Assembly: GCA_947491945.1 (NCBI GenBank)
Contig: CANLLN010000025.1
Span: forward strand, 1-64,000
Direction: 5' to 3'
From: an uncultured Carboxylicivirga sp.
GTDB taxonomy: Bacteria; Bacteroidota; Bacteroidia; Bacteroidales; Marinilabiliaceae
Length of the DNA stretch: 64,000 bases
The notes under the pieces are model-generated. The model did not search any database and had not been told where the DNA came from. It was given only the letters and a program-made list of their open reading frames with translations. Each line of letters begins with the position of its first letter. Position 1 is the stretch's first letter. This document shows positions 54,333 through 61,792 of this stretch, one piece after another. A program made the translations under genes and the position numbers.

Positions 54333-55442
54333 ATGGGGGAAAATTTAAAAGAAGTCGCCTTACTGTTTTTCAAGTTAGGGAGCATCGCCTTTGGAGGACC
54401 AGCTGCGCATATCGCAATGATGGAAGAAGAAGTTGTGGAGAAGCGAAAATGGATGTCGCATCAGCATTTTCTTGATTTGGTAGGGGCCACCAACCTTATT
54501 CCGGGCCCAAACTCTACCGAAATGACAATGCATTGTGGAAATGAAAGAGCGGGTTGGAAAGGATTAATTGTTGCGGGTACATCTTTTGTTATTCCTGCGG
54601 TTACTATTACTATGGTTTTTGCGTGGCTCTATCAGCAGTATGGACAATTGCCAACGGTCGAACCTTTTATTTACGGCATAAAACCTGCCGTTATTGCCAT
54701 TATTCTAGGGGCTGCTTATCGACTTGGGAAAAAGGCACTCAAAAATGTAGAACTTGGAGTATTGGGTGTATTGACATTGATCGCCTGCCTGCTTGGTGTT
54801 CATGAGATTTTAGCGCTTTTTACTTGTGCATTACTGGGTTTGATTTGGTATTTTGTTCGTAACTCCAAAAACAGTTTAAATAGTTTTGCTCCCTTGGTTT
54901 TTCTTCAGGTTACGGCATCAGCGGGTTCGCTAAAAGTTTTCTGGACTTTTTTAAAAGTTGGCGCCTTGCTCTATGGTAGCGGATATGTGCTATTTGCTTA
55001 TTTAGATGCAGAATTGGTGAATACAGGTTTACTGTCGCGCCAAGAGCTGATTGATGCTGTGGCCGTTGGGCAATTTACGCCCGGTCCTGTTTTATCCACA
55101 GCAACATTTATCGGTTGGCAATTGGGAGGCTTTTGGGGAGCCGTTGCGGCTACTGTTGGAATCTTTCTTCCTTCCTTTATTTTTGTGTCTATTCTCAATC
55201 CACTTATTCCAAAGATGCGAAAGTCAAAAATTATGGCAGCATTTTTAGATGTTGTAAATGTTGCTGCAGTGGCTGTAATTGTATCTGTATGTGTTGAGAT
55301 GGGAAAAGATACCTTAACGGATTGGCGTACTATTGTAATTGCTGTCTTCAGTATAATTTCTCTTTTTGTTTTTAAGAAAGTAAACAGTGCCTTTATAGTT
55401 ATTGGCGGAGCTTTGGCAGGTTACCTTTTAGGTTTGCTATAA
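54333..55442 (+). CDS. chrA: Chromate transporter (CHR family), two-domain
   Basis: A 369-residue membrane protein with two homologous CHR halves. The first has FFKLGSIAFGGPAAHIAMMEEEVVEKRKW and ATNLIPGPNSTEM; the second has FLKVGALLYGSGYVLFAYLDAELV and VGQFTPGPVLSTATFIGWQLGG. The paired GGP / PGP signatures define the long form. It probably exports chromate or another oxyanion from the cytoplasm. I start at ATG 54333 (MGENLKEVALLFFKLG); a TTG farther upstream adds an unrelated tail. A decayed copy of its last 90 bases lies at 56110. Confidence 0.94.
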   Translation: MGENLKEVALLFFKLGSIAFGGPAAHIAMMEEEVVEKRKWMSHQHFLDLVGATNLIPGPNSTEMTMHCGNERAGWKGLIVAGTSFVIPAVTITMVFAWLYQQYGQLPTVEPFIYGIKPAVIAIILGAAYRLGKKALKNVELGVLGVLTLIACLLGVHEILALFTCALLGLIWYFVRNSKNSLNSFAPLVFLQVTASAGSLKVFWTFLKVGALLYGSGYVLFAYLDAELVNTGLLSRQELIDAVAVGQFTPGPVLSTATFIGWQLGGFWGAVAATVGIFLPSFIFVSILNPLIPKMRKSKIMAAFLDVVNVAAVAVIVSVCVEMGKDTLTDWRTIVIAVFSIISLFVFKKVNSAFIVIGGALAGYLLGLL

Positions 55443-55480
55443 GGCTTTAATCAACTGCGTTAATTTGTCTTTCAAAGCAT

Positions 55481-55960
55481 TTATATTATCTGCTCAACTA
55501 AAAAATACTGAAAGGAGGGAGTGAGCACTTCTGAACTTAAGTTGTTGCCATCCAGCGTTACTTTATTGGGAGTATTATCGAGATTATTTGACCAATCCCA
55601 TTGTGTTTCAATTTCATGGCTCTCCTTATCATTGAATAGTTCCTCGCTAATTACATTAAAATATATTTTATCCATTCGCTCACTTTGGCTCGAAGTAGCG
55701 CTTACTTTTAAATAAAGTATCTTATTAATGTACTCACTTTCAACTATCAATTCAAGATCATTTTCTGATGCCGGAGCCAAGGAAAAATTGTTTTTAAGAA
55801 GATTCAAATCAATGTCTTCCAGGAGGTTATTATTATCCGCATCTACAAACTTTAAATGGTAGGTGTAGAGGTACGGAGGAAGCGAATCCAATTTGGAACG
55901 GGTGCAATTTGCAAAGATTAAGGTGCTGAATATTAGTGTAATAATGTAAGTTGTTTTCAT
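55481..55960 (-). CDS. Hypothetical small lipoprotein
   Basis: A 159-residue lipoprotein I do not recognise. The signal peptide ends in a lipobox, IFANC, followed by TRSKLDS. The mature protein looks like a single beta-sandwich domain with YLYTYHLKFVDADNNNLLEDIDL (cut here only in part) and a C-terminal LTPSFQYFLVEQII. No motif points to a function. It is convergent with chrA and lies between chrA and a decayed duplicate of the chrA end. It is low in GC compared with housekeeping genes nearby. Confidence 0.65.
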   Translation of the reverse strand: MKTTYIITLIFSTLIFANCTRSKLDSLPPYLYTYHLKFVDADNNNLLEDIDLNLLKNNFSLAPASENDLELIVESEYINKILYLKVSATSSQSERMDKIYFNVISEELFNDKESHEIETQWDWSNNLDNTPNKVTLDGNNLSSEVLTPSFQYFLVEQII

Positions 55961-56109
55961 GACTAAGTGGGTTTTATCGAAGGGTCACTCGTTTATAGCA
56001 ATAATTATTTGAGGATGAAGTAACTTGTATAAAGATAAACTTACTGATATATATATATCCAATTTAAGGGCGCAATTTATTTCATTTTCTGAAGTTTACT
56101 GGTTTAACT

Positions 56110-56199
56110 ATAATTTCTATTTTTGTTCTTAATAAATTAAACAGCGCCTTTATAGCAATTGGCGGGGCTTTGGCAGGTTACCTTTTAGGCTTGCCTTGA
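56110..56199 (+). pseudogene. Decayed duplicate of the 3' end of chrA
   Basis: These 90 bp align without gaps to 55353-55442, the last 30 codons of chrA, with about 12 mismatches by eye. The open frame reads NKLNSAFIAIGGALAGYLLGLP and stops with TGA at the same place as the intact gene. Beyond the stop, TTTTAATCAACTT resembles the chrA downstream sequence CTTTAATCAACTG. Nothing resembling the other 90% of chrA remains, so this is a gene remnant. Confidence 0.85.
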
Positions 56200-56234
56200 A
56201 CCAGTCATGTTTTAATCAACTTAAAATCAAAATA

Positions 56235-56450
56235 ATGTCTGATCTGAAAAAAGAGAAATTGAAGAGTAGATTAATCATATCCTTGGGGATGCTTTGTCTC
56301 GCACTGTACTTTGTGCTCGATCATTATACTAACACTCCGGATTTTTTCCTTGGCTTGTTTGTTGGTTTATCTGTCGGCTTAAATCTTGTAGGTGTATTTT
56401 TAATGGTGAAGTGGCTTCGGAGATTGACAGATAAAGCCGCTGGATTATGA
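56235..56450 (+). CDS. Small two-helix membrane protein
   Basis: A 71-residue protein beginning MSDLKKEKLKSR. Two hydrophobic segments (residues about 14-31, SLGMLCLALYFVLDHY, and about 38-58, FFLGLFVGLSVGLNLVGVFL) predict two membrane helices with a short polar loop, then a basic C-terminus (KWLRRLTDK). I do not recognise a family. It follows the chrA remnant by 36 bp. A start 13 codons earlier (TTG) would sit inside the remnant and is not preferred. Confidence 0.6.
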   Translation: MSDLKKEKLKSRLIISLGMLCLALYFVLDHYTNTPDFFLGLFVGLSVGLNLVGVFLMVKWLRRLTDKAAGL

Positions 56451-56530
56451 ACTAAGGCTTCGAGCTGCAGAAGCAAATTTAAAAATGTGACGTGCTTTGG
56501 CAGAGCGGGGAATTATATAAGCTCAAATTT

Positions 56531-56962
56531 TCAGGTCTTATCTTCCTTGTTGCGGTTCTCCAATTGTTTGTCAACGGGCAACAGCGCATAGTTGATAAGG
56601 AAAATGATCAGTGTGCCTGCCAGTGCTTCCAGATAATATCCTGCGGCTATTAAACATCCTATGGCCGAGCCACACCATACGGTTGCTGCGGTGGTGAGAC
56701 CTTTTATATTTAGGCCTTCCTTAAAGATGATGCCGGCACCCAGAAAGCCAATACCGGTGACCACCTGTGCAATAATGCGGGTTACGTCACCTTCGTTTTG
56801 GGTGATCTTAATCGATAGCATCACGTAAAGAGCCGAGCCTACAACAACAAGAGTGTTAGTGCGTAAACCTGCTGCCTTGTGGTGCCAGCCCCTCTCAAAT
56901 CCGATGATTAAACCGGCTGCCAGGGCGCACAGTAAGCGTATTATAAAATCCAGATAACTCAT
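56531..56962 (-). CDS. MgtC/SapB family membrane protein
   Basis: A 143-residue inner-membrane protein of the short MgtC/SapB type. The defining N-terminal block is visible: LCALAAGLIIGFERGWHHKAAGLRTNTLVVVGSALY, with the conserved Arg in GLRT, then VVTGIGFLGAGIIFKEG and GLTTAATVWCGSAIGCLIAAGYY. Four to five helices. The long ACT-like C-terminal domain of Salmonella MgtC is missing, as in most SapB-like members. It may influence magnesium or membrane potential homeostasis; direct evidence is lacking. Upstream in the same direction lies the CNNM-type protein, also linked to divalent cations. Confidence 0.92.
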   Translation of the reverse strand: MSYLDFIIRLLCALAAGLIIGFERGWHHKAAGLRTNTLVVVGSALYVMLSIKITQNEGDVTRIIAQVVTGIGFLGAGIIFKEGLNIKGLTTAATVWCGSAIGCLIAAGYYLEALAGTLIIFLINYALLPVDKQLENRNKEDKT

Positions 56963-57010
56963 ATTTGAGTAGTTTAAGGCATAACAGCTGTGGAGTCCCC
57001 CTAAAGGATT

Positions 57011-58105
57011 TTATTGGGGAGACTGTTTTGCTGTCGTGTCATCATTATTCTGGCTCTGGTCTTTTTCCTTTTTGAGCTCATGAGCCTGTTGTTTTTTCCA
57101 GCGCTGACGGGCATACTCCTGCATATCGGTGATGGTATCTTTCTCATCGAGTATTTCAAGACCAAGCAGCGTTTCTATCACATCTTCCATGGTAACAATG
57201 CCATCTACACCACCATATTCATCTACTACCACAGCGATGTGTTCTTTTTTAGCCATCAGCTGCTCCCACAGTTCGAACAGCACAATGCTGTTAGGAACAA
57301 TCACTATCTGTCGCTTAATGTCTTTCAGCTTCAGTTCGTGTTGGTCTTCCGCCAGCTTCTCCATTACTTCCTGGCGAAATACATAGCCCGTAATATTTTC
57401 ATCGTGTCCGGCATAAACCGGAATGCGCGAGAAGCGAGGGTAATTCTTATTAGAAAGGAAATCATGAAGCGGCATATTTTCATCAGCCAGCGTTACTACC
57501 ACCCGGGGTGTGATAATGCGCTCTACTTTAATGTTACGCAGGCGCAGCAGGTTTTGTATAATTCGGTGCTCCTTACTGTTAAATATGCCTTCGTCAGCAC
57601 CAATGGTGGCCAGGGCTGCGATCTCCTCACGGCTTGTAGTTTTCTCGTCGGTATTGCGTGCCAGTAGGCGTGTGATAAAGGCCGATACCACCACAAGTGG
57701 ATAGGTGATAAATATCATGCCGCGTATAATGGCTGCCGTAATACTGGCCAGGTGTCGCCAGTAGTTGGCACCTATGGTTTTGGGTATAATTTCGGTGACC
57801 ACCAGGATGAGAAGGGTGAGTACAGCCGACACAATACCAAAGGATGCCTCGCCAAATACCTCGATGGCCTGAGCGCCTACGCCTGCTGCGCCTACCGTGT
57901 GCGCCACTGTGTTTAGTGATAAGATGGCGGATAGGGGCTTGTCAATGTTGTTTTTTAATTTTGTGAAATAGTGAGCCCAGCCTCTGCCTTCATCGCTTTT
58001 AACAATCAGAAAGGATTGTGGAGTAGATAGTAATACGGCTTCCATAATAGAGCACATAAAGGAAACAACGAGGGCCAATGAAAGATAGGCGAGCAGTAGA
58101 AACAT
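57011..58105 (-). CDS. CNNM/HlyC-CorC family transporter-like protein
   Basis: A 364-residue membrane protein. An N-terminal DUF21 (CNNM) domain (residues about 1-185; LALVVSFMCSIMEAVLLSTPQSFL, SLNTVAHTVGAAGVGAQ, TEIIPKTIGANYW) has three to four helices and a conserved Pro-containing PKTIGA motif. A CBS pair follows (about 195-325; ERIITPRVVVTLADENMPL, VVVDEYGGVDGIVTMEDVIETLLG). The C-terminal CorC_HlyC domain of longer family members is absent; instead there is a charged tail. Likely a magnesium or cobalt transporter. An open frame on the opposite strand is a shadow. Confidence 0.92.
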   Translation of the reverse strand: MFLLLAYLSLALVVSFMCSIMEAVLLSTPQSFLIVKSDEGRGWAHYFTKLKNNIDKPLSAILSLNTVAHTVGAAGVGAQAIEVFGEASFGIVSAVLTLLILVVTEIIPKTIGANYWRHLASITAAIIRGMIFITYPLVVVSAFITRLLARNTDEKTTSREEIAALATIGADEGIFNSKEHRIIQNLLRLRNIKVERIITPRVVVTLADENMPLHDFLSNKNYPRFSRIPVYAGHDENITGYVFRQEVMEKLAEDQHELKLKDIKRQIVIVPNSIVLFELWEQLMAKKEHIAVVVDEYGGVDGIVTMEDVIETLLGLEILDEKDTITDMQEYARQRWKKQQAHELKKEKDQSQNNDDTTAKQSPQ

Positions 58106-58151
58106 TGCTGCAATGAGTTTTTAGTGGGGTTAATTAATTATTCTAACTAAC

Positions 58152-58159
58152 CAAAGTTA
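58152..58159 (-). promoter_or_regulatory. -7 element of the CNNM gene
   Basis: Minus-strand TAACTTTG is an exact TAnnTTTG match, 47 bp before the start codon. A TTG is found 26 bp further upstream (58186-58188), longer than the usual spacing. Confidence 0.5.
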
Positions 58160-58204
58160 AAAACTTAATTCCTGAAAACCTTACGCAAGTAGCTTTGGTG
58201 AATG

Positions 58205-58247
58205 CTAAAAAACAAAACATGCGCACTATCGGCCGATGGTGAGCATG
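58205..58247 (-). terminator. Terminator of the blaI-M56 operon
   Basis: CATGC (58218-58222) and GCATG (58243-58247) enclose CACTATCG / CGATGGTG, giving a long stem with one wobble. On the minus strand TTTTGTTTTTT follows. It lies 35 bp past the M56 gene stop. Confidence 0.85.
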
Positions 58248-58281
58248 TACAGATAAATATAATCGAATAATTTTCCGCTGG

Positions 58282-59718
58282 TTACTGTAGGGGAGTTGCT
58301 TTTCCTTTGTTGTGTTTCAGGGAAAAGGTGCCGTTGTCATTAAACTGCACGTCAAAGCCATTGTCTTTCATCTTTTTCACAAACTCGGCTTTTTCCTCCG
58401 GGGTGTTGAAGCTGGTTTTTTTTCCTTCCGTTTTCTTGACACCCTCGCCACCGTTTAAAATGAAATTAATGGGTACCGTGTAGCTCACATTTACTGTTTT
58501 GCCTTTTTGCTTACCGGGTGTCCACTGTGGCATTTCTGAAATCACTCTAAGGGCTTCTTCATCCAAAATTGTGAAACCTGAGCTGCGCGCTATCTTGGAA
58601 TTAGCAACCTGTCCGTCTTTGTCCACAATGAAAGTAACGTAAACACGACCGCTAACACCTGCTTTTTCAGCTGCCTTAGGGTAATCAATACTGTTGAAAA
58701 TATGGTCGCGCAAGGCTTCTTCGCCGCCGGGAAACTGAGGCATTTCCTCCACGATAAAAAATACAGGTCCTGTGATCGCCTTTAGCTGTGCATTGGTGTT
58801 TTCCACTGCATCCTTTATGGCTGCTTCGTCTTCTGTAAGCGCAGGTTTCTCATCGTCCAACTCACAGGCAAAAAGTCCAACAATTAAGGCCATGCATAGT
58901 ATTGCCAGTGTAGGTTTCAGGGCTATGAATTTTTGTATGCTATCTTTCTTCATCATGGTAAATCTTTTTTTGGTTAGTGACTGATTGAAGTTATTTACCG
59001 GCAGCAGGCGGGCACCTGTGGCCTGATATAGCAATAACTCCTTGTAACATTTGGCTGAATAGCCTTTGTCAAGCACCTGCCGGTCGGCCTGGAACTCGTG
59101 TAGTTCCTTCAGTAGACTGTGCAGATACCATGCAAAGGGATTGAACCATTGAATAATAAGCAGTAATTCAATCAAGAGCACATCCCAGCTGTGTCGCAAG
59201 CGCACGTGGGTAAGCTCATGAATCATAATCTGTTCCAGCTCGTCGTGGGCATAGCGTTGCTGGTTGACAAACACCACATTGAAGAATGAAAAAGGATTGA
59301 AATGGCCGGGCAGGTTCGCTACCTTATATCCTTTGAAACGCACTATTTGGAGCTTGCCGGCCATACCGCCCAGGCGGATGAAGCCCATCATCAGGCGGAG
59401 GAAAAGACCACCACAGCCAATCAGGTATAACCATTTAAAGGCTGATGACTGTGCCACTGCAGGGACAATTATGGCTTTGGTATTTTGGGCATACACGGTT
59501 ACGCTCGTTAACATATTGCCGGCAAATGCATCGCTTTGGGCTCCCCGGCCAAGGGATATGCTGAGGAAGGGTATTACAGCAGCTACCACCAGCGATGCCA
59601 GTAAGTAAAAACGGTTAAAAGTAAACCTTGCCTCATAATGCAGCACACCACGGTAAAAAATGGTCAACAGGCCCAGTATTAGTGCCGACTCCAGTAAATA
59701 GTTTACAAGAAAGCTCAT
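58282..59718 (-). CDS. M56 (BlaR1-type) metallopeptidase with C-terminal TonB domain
   Basis: A 478-residue membrane protein. Four hydrophobic helices surround the zinc motif HELTH (residues 167-171), with HSWDVLLIELLLIIQWFNPFAWYL and the third ligand region ELHEFQADRQV (BlaR1-type HExxH...E). A further membrane helix near 265-288 (TLAILCMALIVGLFAC) leads to a periplasmic part with a TonB C-terminal domain at about 345-425 (IDYPKAAEKAGVSGRVYVTF, DEEALRVISEMPQWTPGKQ). In this phylum such proteins pair with BlaI repressors. The substrate cleaved is presumably the BlaI repressor. It starts 19 bp after the blaI stop. Confidence 0.93.
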   Translation of the reverse strand: MSFLVNYLLESALILGLLTIFYRGVLHYEARFTFNRFYLLASLVVAAVIPFLSISLGRGAQSDAFAGNMLTSVTVYAQNTKAIIVPAVAQSSAFKWLYLIGCGGLFLRLMMGFIRLGGMAGKLQIVRFKGYKVANLPGHFNPFSFFNVVFVNQQRYAHDELEQIMIHELTHVRLRHSWDVLLIELLLIIQWFNPFAWYLHSLLKELHEFQADRQVLDKGYSAKCYKELLLYQATGARLLPVNNFNQSLTKKRFTMMKKDSIQKFIALKPTLAILCMALIVGLFACELDDEKPALTEDEAAIKDAVENTNAQLKAITGPVFFIVEEMPQFPGGEEALRDHIFNSIDYPKAAEKAGVSGRVYVTFIVDKDGQVANSKIARSSGFTILDEEALRVISEMPQWTPGKQKGKTVNVSYTVPINFILNGGEGVKKTEGKKTSFNTPEEKAEFVKKMKDNGFDVQFNDNGTFSLKHNKGKATPLQ

Positions 59719-59737
59719 GGGATATACGGTAAAAAAA

Positions 59738-60100
59738 TTATTCTGCGTCTTTTTTCACTTCTTTGAGTAGCTCTTCCAGTTCGTCTATGGCCATCTTGTC
59801 TTCTTTGGCAAAAAAAGAAACCAAATTTTTAAACGAGTCCTGAAAGTAGTTGGCCATAAAGCGCTTCATAAAAGCTTTTTTATAGCTCTCCTGGCTCACG
59901 ATTGGGAAATACACATATCCTTTGCCTTTCTTTTCATGATCGACAAAACCCTTGTTCTCGAGTATGCGCACAATGGTGGATACGGTATTATAAGCCGGTT
60001 TGGGTTCCGGCATGAGTGCTACGATGCTTTTCACATTGGTGGTGCCCAGTTCCCAAAGCTTTTGCATCACTTGTTCCTCTGCTTTTGTCAATTCCTTCAT
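59738..60100 (-). CDS. BlaI/MecI-family transcriptional repressor
   Basis: A 120-residue winged-helix repressor. It starts MKELTKAEEQVMQKLWELG and carries the recognition region PKPAYNTVSTIVRILENKGFVDHEKKGKGYVYFPIV (family-typical YNTVSTIVRIL). The C-terminal part mediates dimerisation and is cut by the M56 partner. I use ATG 60100; a TTG three codons upstream lies inside the operator. It precedes the M56-TonB gene by 19 bp. Two operator-like dyads with ACTA...TAGT halves lie just upstream. Confidence 0.94.
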   Translation of the reverse strand: MKELTKAEEQVMQKLWELGTTNVKSIVALMPEPKPAYNTVSTIVRILENKGFVDHEKKGKGYVYFPIVSQESYKKAFMKRFMANYFQDSFKNLVSFFAKEDKMAIDELEELLKEVKKDAE

Positions 60101-60104
60101 TCTA

Positions 60105-60126
60105 TTCAACTAAAATATTAGTTCAA
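60105..60126. promoter_or_regulatory. Operator-like palindrome 1 for BlaI
   Basis: TTCAACTAAAATATTAGTTC followed by AA (60105-60126) is palindromic with one mismatch around AATA, with ACTA and TAGT halves as in BlaI/MecI operators. It begins 4 bp upstream of the blaI ATG. Confidence 0.75.
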
Positions 60127-60161
60127 ATGTAGCTTAATATTTTTAATCGCAAAAGTTTTCC

Positions 60162-60179
60162 ACTATTTTTTTAGTTGAA
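60162..60179. promoter_or_regulatory. Operator-like palindrome 2 for BlaI
   Basis: ACTATTTTTTTAGTTGAA carries the same ACTA / TAGT halves and one GTTGAA arm as palindrome 1. It lies between blaI and the flavoprotein gene. Confidence 0.55.
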
Positions 60180-60187
60180 TAAACTTA

Positions 60188-60730
60188 TTAAGCAATTTCT
60201 TCCTGTAATATTTTGTCCACGAGATCTTTAATAGCATCGTGTTGTTTGGTATCAGTGGGATTTTTTGTTGTGGAGAGGGTAAGGGCGTCGATAAATATCA
60301 TGCCCAGGGCTTTAAATACGCGCTTAAACTGTTCGATGGCTAAATCGCAGTCACCCGGCTCAGCACCATCGGGCAGAAGGAGAGCAGCGCGTTTGCCATG
60401 CAGCTTTTTATTGGCAAAATAGGGGCGAAAGCGGTCGATCATTAGTTTGGTCTGTGCCGAGGGGCCAAACCATTCGATGGGCGTGCCAAAAACAATAACA
60501 TCGGCCCATTCCAGATTGTCGTAAAGTATGCTCATGCCATCCTGCTGCACGCACTCCATGTTTTGCTCTTTGCAGCGGCTGCATTCAAAGCAGGGGCTTA
60601 TTTTGTGCTGATAGAGATAGTAGGTACGACAGTTGGCACCTTCGCCACTGAGGCGATTGGCCAGGGCTGTACCCGCAGCGGCTGTAGTGCCATTCATTTT
60701 CGGGCTTCCGATGAAAATTGAGACGTGCAT
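60188..60730 (-). CDS. NAD(P)H-dependent / iron-sulfur flavoprotein (Isf-like)
   Basis: A 180-residue flavodoxin-fold protein. The FMN-binding opening is IFIGSPKMNGTTAAAG (residues 5-20), with later FGTPIEWFGPSAQTKLMIDR, the second FMN contact. A cysteine cluster C47-x2-C50-x2-C53-x6-C60 (CFECSRCKEQNMEC) matches the compact CX2CX2CX4-7C motif of Isf flavoproteins that bind a 4Fe-4S cluster. It likely passes electrons between ferredoxin-like partners and oxygen or quinones. It ends next to the BlaI operator, so its transcript runs into the blaI region. Confidence 0.88.
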   Translation of the reverse strand: MHVSIFIGSPKMNGTTAAAGTALANRLSGEGANCRTYYLYQHKISPCFECSRCKEQNMECVQQDGMSILYDNLEWADVIVFGTPIEWFGPSAQTKLMIDRFRPYFANKKLHGKRAALLLPDGAEPGDCDLAIEQFKRVFKALGMIFIDALTLSTTKNPTDTKQHDAIKDLVDKILQEEIA

Positions 60731-60832
60731 AGGGTTTGGATTTAAATGTAAATCACAAGTTACTAATAATTTAGTACTTACACTAAGTACACTGTATAAA
60801 ACTTTGTAACATATGATAAGGGCTGCTCGTCC

Positions 60833-60840
60833 TACCTTTG
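60833..60840 (+). promoter_or_regulatory. -7 promoter element of the barrel-protein pair
   Basis: TACCTTTG is an exact TAnnTTTG match, 24 bp before the ATG at 60864. TTTG at 60803-60806 is 26 bp upstream, longer than usual. Confidence 0.55.
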
Positions 60841-60863
60841 ATTAAAAATTAAAACCCACTGTC

Positions 60864-61778
60864 ATGATTAATAAACGAGGACTGAAAATAAGTTTTATGT
60901 TCCTGCTGTTGCTTGCATTGCCGCTGGTCGCTCAGGAGAAGGAGAGGACAAAGACTGTCGTTAAGCTTGAGGAGTCAAAAGGGAAGAGTGTGATAAGCAC
61001 GTCGGGTGTGCGGGTAGAGGTGGATGAGCTAAGCGATACTCTTACAACGATTACCCTGGGTACACGGCGCCTTGAGATTATCGATGACTATAACCGCCCC
61101 AAGGTAAAAATGGTGCGTTTGCCACGCGAAAAATTTAAAGGCCACTGGGCGGGATGTGAAATAGGCTTTAACGGATATATGACCTCCGGCTTTTCTTCCG
61201 ACTTACCTAATGATGCTTTGTTTATGGATTTGAATAGTTCCAAATCGGTGCAGTTCAGCATAAATTTTCTGCAGTACAACATTTCTTTGCAGCAGCAGAA
61301 AAATAATATTGGTCTTGTGTTGGGAGCCGGACTTAGCTTCTATAATTACCGCACCGATCAGCCCTATTATTTCAAACGTCATCCCGATACGGGTATGACT
61401 GTGGGTGAACCGCTCCCTGAAGGCAGGAAGGTTGAGAAAAATAAAATTACGAGCACCTTTGTTAATATTCCTCTTTTGTTTGAATGGCAGGTTCCGGCCG
61501 CTGAGCCCTTTCATCGTTTTTATGTGTCGGCCGGTCCCTATTGTGGGTTTAAACTGGGGGGACATACCAAGATGGTATATAAAGCCGCCGGTGAACGCAT
61601 TAAAGATAAGAGTAAGGATAACATTAATCTCACACCTTTTCAGTATGGTGCCATGGTGCGCATAGGATATCGTTTTATCAACCTGTATGCTACCTATAAT
61701 TTCTCTACTTTTTATACTAACAACCGCGGTCCTGAGTTATACCCTTTTAGTATTGGTTTATCGCTTATTCAATTCTAA
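60864..61778 (+). CDS. Outer-membrane beta-barrel protein (paralog of the WG fusion)
   Basis: A 304-residue exported protein. The signal peptide ends near LPLVAQ. After a polar N-terminal part (residues 20-90) the barrel begins with KFKGHWAGCEIGFNGYMTSG and runs through strands such as NIGLVLGAGLSFYNYRTDQ, HRFYVSAGPYCGFKLGG, FQYGAMVRIGYRFINLYATY and PELYPFSIGLSLIQF. It is clearly paralogous to the C-terminal half of the next gene, 14 bp downstream, with matching KGHxAG, PFxYGAMVRxGYR and GPELYPxSIGLS blocks. Function unknown. Confidence 0.82.
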   Translation: MINKRGLKISFMFLLLLALPLVAQEKERTKTVVKLEESKGKSVISTSGVRVEVDELSDTLTTITLGTRRLEIIDDYNRPKVKMVRLPREKFKGHWAGCEIGFNGYMTSGFSSDLPNDALFMDLNSSKSVQFSINFLQYNISLQQQKNNIGLVLGAGLSFYNYRTDQPYYFKRHPDTGMTVGEPLPEGRKVEKNKITSTFVNIPLLFEWQVPAAEPFHRFYVSAGPYCGFKLGGHTKMVYKAAGERIKDKSKDNINLTPFQYGAMVRIGYRFINLYATYNFSTFYTNNRGPELYPFSIGLSLIQF

Positions 61779-61792
61779 TAAAGTAATCATTT

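Noticed and set aside
57014-57667. A 217-codon open frame on the plus strand
   Set aside because: It is antisense to the CNNM/HlyC protein, which has clear DUF21 and CBS motifs.
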